Assembly: GCF_003385595.1 (NCBI RefSeq) | Contig: NZ_QNUE01000005.1 | Location: 62,001-126,000 of the forward strand | Origin: Chryseobacterium flavum | GTDB taxonomy: Bacteria; Bacteroidota; Bacteroidia; Flavobacteriales; Weeksellaceae | Direction of reading: 5' to 3' | DNA length: 64,000 nucleotides | Shown: positions 60,146 to 64,000 of the stretch, one piece after another | Position numbering within the stretch: the first letter of the stretch is position 1 | How the letters are laid out: the number at the start of each line of letters is the position of its first letter | Position numbers and translations under genes: made by a program | Notes under the pieces: model-generated | What the model saw: only the letters and a program-made list of their open reading frames with translations | What the model was told of the DNA's origin: nothing | The model's database searches: none

Positions 60146-61306
60146 ATGAAAATACCTGGAAAAACAAGGTTTATTGTACTTATTGCAAGTATAATTCTGT
60201 TACAGAGCTGCACCAAGGCCGCAGAAGGCTCCAATGCCGCGCCGCCAGCTCCTGAACTTCCGGTTTATACCGTTATTACATCACCCGCTACAACATATCA
60301 GGAATTCCCTACTGCTTTGGAAGGGAAAAATAATGTAGAGATCAGATCTCAGGTAGACGGATATCTTGACAGGATCTATGTAGAGGAAGGCTCATACGTA
60401 AGAGCCGGACAGCCATTATTTAAAATAGACTCCAGAAGTTATGGTGAACAAATGAATATGGCGCAGGCAAATCTGCAGGCTGCCAATGCCAATATCCAGA
60501 AAGCAAGAGTGGAAGTAGACAGACTACAGCCATTGGTTGCGGCAAAAGTTGTTTCTGATGTACAGCTTAAAACAGCAAAAGCCAATTATGAAGCTGCCGT
60601 TGCTGCTGCTGCACAAGCCAGAGCTTCTGTAGGAAGCGCCAGAATAAATGTAGGATTTACAACCATTACAGCTCCTGTAAGCGGTTATATCGGAAGAATT
60701 CCTTACAAAAAAGGAAGTCTGATCTCCAGAACCGATGTAAATCCTTTGACATTATTATCTGACATCAGTGAAATTTATGCTTATTTCTCTTTAAGTGAAC
60801 TTGACTTCATTGGCTTCCAGAATAAATATCCCGGAGCTACTTTGGAAGAGAAACTGAAGAATATGCCAATGGTAGAACTGGTGATCGCTGATAACAGTAC
60901 TTACCCTGAAAAAGGAAAATTGAGTATCGTAGACGGCCAGTTTGACAAAACTACAGGAGCCATCAGTGTACGTGCCGTATTTCCTAATGCCAACGGAACT
61001 TTAAGAACCGGAAATACAGGAAGAGTGCGTATGCCTCAATTGATTTCGAATGCTGTAGTAATTCCGCAGGAATCTACTTTCGAAATTCAGGATAAAACCT
61101 ATGTTTATGTAATGGGTAAAGACCAGAAAGTAACCGGAAGACCGATCAAAATATCAGGAAAAACGGATAGCTATTATTTTATTTCTGAAGGGCTTGCACC
61201 CGGAGAAAAAATCGTATTCACAGGAATCGGAAACTTAAAAGACGGTGCTTCTATCAAACCGAAAAATATTTCTTCTGACAGCTTGTTAAAAGCGAAACCA
61301 TTATAG
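60146..61306 (+). CDS. RND efflux periplasmic adaptor lipoprotein (AcrA-like)
   Basis: 386 residues. Signal peptide with lipobox L-Q-S-C, Cys22, then a Pro/Ala-rich linker. Membrane-fusion layout: beta-barrel strand, lipoyl halves (I-R-S-Q-V-D-G-Y-L-D-R-I-Y-V-E-E-G and I-T-A-P-V-S-G-Y-I-G-R), an Ala/Gln-rich coiled-coil hairpin (about 105-170) and the membrane-proximal domain ending V-F-T-G-I-G-N-L-K-D-G. Works with the AcrB-like pump 41 nt downstream in drug efflux. Controlled, by inference, by the TetR protein through the operators upstream. Confidence 0.94.
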   Translation: MKIPGKTRFIVLIASIILLQSCTKAAEGSNAAPPAPELPVYTVITSPATTYQEFPTALEGKNNVEIRSQVDGYLDRIYVEEGSYVRAGQPLFKIDSRSYGEQMNMAQANLQAANANIQKARVEVDRLQPLVAAKVVSDVQLKTAKANYEAAVAAAAQARASVGSARINVGFTTITAPVSGYIGRIPYKKGSLISRTDVNPLTLLSDISEIYAYFSLSELDFIGFQNKYPGATLEEKLKNMPMVELVIADNSTYPEKGKLSIVDGQFDKTTGAISVRAVFPNANGTLRTGNTGRVRMPQLISNAVVIPQESTFEIQDKTYVYVMGKDQKVTGRPIKISGKTDSYYFISEGLAPGEKIVFTGIGNLKDGASIKPKNISSDSLLKAKPL

Positions 61307-61347
61307 TCCTTTTCCGAATACAGAAGACTTAAAAAAATAAACTTCTT

Positions 61348-64000
61348 ATGTTAAAACAATTTATAGAAAGACCGGTCCTTTCAACGGTCATCTCCATAAT
61401 ACTCTTATTATTGGGAGCCTTGTCTCTCTTTAATTTACCGATTGCCCTCTTCCCGGATATCGCTCCACCGAGTGTACAGGTAACGGCATTCTATCCGGGA
61501 GCTAACGCGGAGGTTGTAGCGCGTTCGGTTGCTACCCCGATTGAGGAGGCAGTGAACGGAGTAGAGAACATGACCTATATGACCTCAAACTCCAGTAACG
61601 ACGGAACCATGACCCTGAGCGTCTTCTTCAAACAGGGTGCTGATGCTGATAATGCTGCAGTAAACGTGCAGAACAGGGTATCCAAAGCGATGAGCCAGCT
61701 GCCTCAGGAAGTGGTACAAGCCGGGATTTCCACACAGAAAGTACAGAACAGTATGATCATGTTCATGGGATTGACCAGTGAAGATGCTAAACAATATGAT
61801 GAATTATTCCTTCAAAACTATCTGAAGATTAATGTTATTCCACAGATACAGCGTATTCCGGGAGTAGCACAGGCTCAGGTATTTGGCACAAGGGATTATT
61901 CCATGAGAATCTGGCTGAAACCGGATAGACTGGCAGCCAACAATCTTTCGCCTCAGGAAGTTCTGGGTGCCATTAAGGATCATAACCTTGAAGCTGCTCC
62001 GGGCCGTCTTGGACAGGGAAGTAAGGAAACTTACGAATACATCCTTAAATATAAAGGAAAACTGAACAAGGATGAAGACTATGAAAACATCGCTATCAAA
62101 GCAAACAGTGATGGTTCATTCTTAAGATTAAAAGATGTGGCACGAGTAGAATTCGGTTCGTATACCTATACTGCGACAAACAGAGTAGACGGAAAACCAG
62201 TTGCCGGATTTGCCATCTTACAGACTGCAGGCTCCAACGCCAATGAAATCCTGACTGAAATTGAAGAGCAGGTGAAAGTAATGGAGACCACTCTTCCAAA
62301 AGGAGTAAAACCCATCATCATGTATAACTCCAAAGACTTTTTGGATGCCTCTATCCATCAGGTTGTGGAAACTTTAGTGATTGCTTTCATTCTGGTATTT
62401 ATTGTAGTATATATCTTCCTTCAGGATTTCAGGTCTACATTAATTCCGGCTATTGCAGTGCCTGTTGCGATCATCGGGACATTCTTCTTCCTTCAGCTGT
62501 TTGGATTCAGTATCAACATGCTTACGCTGTTTGCATTGGTTCTGGCCATTGGTATTGTGGTGGATGACGCGATTGTGGTGGTGGAAGCCGTCCATTCTAA
62601 AATGGAGCAAACGGGAATGCCGGTAGAACACGCTACTATGAACTCAATGAGTGAAATCTCAGGAGCTATTATTTCCATTACATTGGTAATGTGCGCCGTG
62701 TTTATTCCGGTTGGTTTCATGCAGGGACCTGCGGGAGTTTTCTACAGACAGTTCGCCTTCACATTAGCAATTGCAATTTTAATTTCAGCAGTAAACGCAT
62801 TGACATTAAGTCCGGCATTATGTGCAATGTTCTTAAATGATCCTCAGGGAGAACACGGTGAACATGGTCATAAAAAAGGGTTTGGAGCAAGATTTTTCAA
62901 TGCTTTCAATGCCAGCTTCAACAGCATGACCAGAAAATATATCTACAGCCTTAAGTTTTTAATTAAAAATAAGTGGGTTGCAGTAGGCGGTCTTGTTGTT
63001 ATTACCGCAGCAAGTGTCTTCCTGATCAAGAAAGCACCATCCGGATTCATCCCTACCGAAGACCAGGGGTTCGTGTTATATGCGGTAAATACTCCTCCGG
63101 GAAGTTCACTGGAAAGAACCCATAGAGCTACAGCCCAGATCGACAAGATCATCAATAGTGAAAAGGCAACCAATCACCTTTGGGTAGCCGACGGGATGAA
63201 CTTCATCAGCAATGCCAACGCTTCTCCATATTCTGCAGGTTTCATTAAGCTTAAAGATTATGACAAGCGTGGTGAAATGAAAGATCCTGATCAGATTGCA
63301 GGAACTTTAACAGGAAAGGTAAGCCAGGTAAAAGATGCCAATGCATTCTTTTTCAACTTCCCTACTGTACAAGGTTTCGGTAACGTTTCCGGATTTGAAT
63401 TCATGCTTCAGGATAAAACAAACAGTTCTTTTGAACAATTGGGAACAACTACTCAACAGTTCATTGGAGAGCTGATGAAAAGACCTGAAATTGCTTTTGC
63501 CTTTACTACGTATGCTGCAGGAAATCCTCAATATACCATTGATGTGGATACTGATAAAGCCAACCAGCTGGGGGTTTCGGTAACAGAACTCATGCAGACG
63601 ATGCAGATTTATTTCGGTAGTAGCTTTGTATCGGATTTCAACAGATTCGGAAAATATTACCGGGTAATGGCTCAGGCAGATATTCCTTACCGTACGGATA
63701 TCAACTCGCTGGAAGGAATCTACGTTAAAAATAAATCAGGAGAAATGGTTCCTGCAAAAACTTTGGTTACGTTAAAAAGATCTTTCGGTCCTGAAACGGT
63801 AACAAGAAATAACCTTTTCAATGCAGTAACGATCAACGGGACGCCAAAACCTGGCTACAGTACCGGAGATGCCATCAAAGCTGTAGAAGAAGTTGCCCAG
63901 CAATCACTGCCCAGAGGCTATGGATATGAATGGACAGGAATTACCCGTGAAGAGATCAAAACAAGCGGACAGACCGCGTTCATCTTCTTCTTAAGCATCC
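61348..64000 (+). CDS. AcrB-like multidrug RND efflux permease (3' end beyond window)
   Basis: Open frame from ATG 61348 to the window edge, 884 residues so far of an expected 1040-1060. Starts MLKQFIERPVLSTVISI, as HAE1-family pumps do. TM4 has the drug-exporter motif GIVVDDAIVVVEAV with Asp406 and Asp407 (AcrB D407/D408), and the porter domain has F-Y-P-G-A-N-A-E-V-V and G-S-S-L-E-R-T. Inner-membrane proton antiporter for lipophilic drugs. It differs from the metal pump at 11211, which has the DFGIIVDG motif. A TolC-type gene probably follows outside the window. Confidence 0.95.
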   Translation, partial: MLKQFIERPVLSTVISIILLLLGALSLFNLPIALFPDIAPPSVQVTAFYPGANAEVVARSVATPIEEAVNGVENMTYMTSNSSNDGTMTLSVFFKQGADADNAAVNVQNRVSKAMSQLPQEVVQAGISTQKVQNSMIMFMGLTSEDAKQYDELFLQNYLKINVIPQIQRIPGVAQAQVFGTRDYSMRIWLKPDRLAANNLSPQEVLGAIKDHNLEAAPGRLGQGSKETYEYILKYKGKLNKDEDYENIAIKANSDGSFLRLKDVARVEFGSYTYTATNRVDGKPVAGFAILQTAGSNANEILTEIEEQVKVMETTLPKGVKPIIMYNSKDFLDASIHQVVETLVIAFILVFIVVYIFLQDFRSTLIPAIAVPVAIIGTFFFLQLFGFSINMLTLFALVLAIGIVVDDAIVVVEAVHSKMEQTGMPVEHATMNSMSEISGAIISITLVMCAVFIPVGFMQGPAGVFYRQFAFTLAIAILISAVNALTLSPALCAMFLNDPQGEHGEHGHKKGFGARFFNAFNASFNSMTRKYIYSLKFLIKNKWVAVGGLVVITAASVFLIKKAPSGFIPTEDQGFVLYAVNTPPGSSLERTHRATAQIDKIINSEKATNHLWVADGMNFISNANASPYSAGFIKLKDYDKRGEMKDPDQIAGTLTGKVSQVKDANAFFFNFPTVQGFGNVSGFEFMLQDKTNSSFEQLGTTTQQFIGELMKRPEIAFAFTTYAAGNPQYTIDVDTDKANQLGVSVTELMQTMQIYFGSSFVSDFNRFGKYYRVMAQADIPYRTDINSLEGIYVKNKSGEMVPAKTLVTLKRSFGPETVTRNNLFNAVTINGTPKPGYSTGDAIKAVEEVAQQSLPRGYGYEWTGITREEIKTSGQTAFIFFLSI

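Noticed and set aside
1..64000. Mobile elements, CRISPR arrays, tRNA or rRNA genes
   Set aside because: No transposase or integrase reading frame, no regular spacer array, and no cloverleaf or rRNA sequence noticed in any intergenic gap.

Overview
The window is a low-GC chromosomal segment of a Bacteroidota bacterium, most probably a Flavobacteriia/Weeksellaceae member close to Chryseobacterium. The signs are promoters of the TAnnTTTG type instead of sigma70 -35/-10 boxes, few Shine-Dalgarno sequences, type IX secretion (T9SS) C-terminal sorting domains and a T9SS plug protein, DUF4290 and DUF4295 proteins, the rpmB-rpmG-DUF4295-ftsY cluster, and OmpA-like porins with thrombospondin type 3 repeats. 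The genus is inferred from family resemblance only. I see no rRNA, tRNA, CRISPR array, insertion sequence or prophage. Both edges cut genes: a DUF4290 gene on the left and an AcrB-type pump on the right.

Layout. 1-3220: DUF4290 and murA, a lone NIL-domain protein, and a YiiX-like lipoprotein hydrolase. 3316-15557: a metal/Mg2+ block with an OmpR-type response regulator and histidine kinase, a convergent rhtA exporter, then a five-gene run mgtC-mgtA-adaptor-czcA-tolC. This run is preceded by 11-bp-phased TTCTAA repeats, a promoter, an 11-codon mini-ORF (MDTDPSYYYNK) and two mutually exclusive hairpins. 15617-25780: two T9SS cargo proteins and housekeeping genes (aminotransferase, murB, proC, vanZ-like, lnt). 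26022-30746: ribosomal proteins L28 and L33, DUF4295, a secreted RidA, ftsY, a GlsB-type membrane protein, sppA and folK. 30764-35097: three tandem OmpA/TSP3 paralogues. 35175-47614: recQ, fmt, a ribB with a decayed GTP cyclohydrolase half, an LLM oxidoreductase, a broken lipoprotein gene, a Pif1-HTH helicase, a gamma-carbonic anhydrase, an Nfu protein, a flavin reductase and hemH. 47691-51934: an M4 metalloprotease (T9SS cargo), the T9SS plug protein and an MBL hydrolase. 52013-58222: a trehalose locus (TonB receptor, trehalase, sugar MFS permease) with a divergent AraC regulator. 58318-64000: a thioredoxin-like protein and a TetR-RND efflux module with four matching operator sites.

How the parts work together. 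The strongest system-level signal is the mgtCA-RND operon. Its control region (tandem 11-bp boxes suited to an OmpR-family regulator, short acidic/proline leader peptide, alternative stems before mgtC) resembles the logic of the enterobacterial PhoP/mgtCBR and mgtA loci, but it sits in Bacteroidota and is joined to a heavy-metal efflux pump. The second clear circuit is the TetR regulator at 59189 with one operator over its own promoter and three more, about 130 bp apart, before the RND operon. Convergent gene pairs are often separated by perfect hairpins that probably act as bidirectional terminators.
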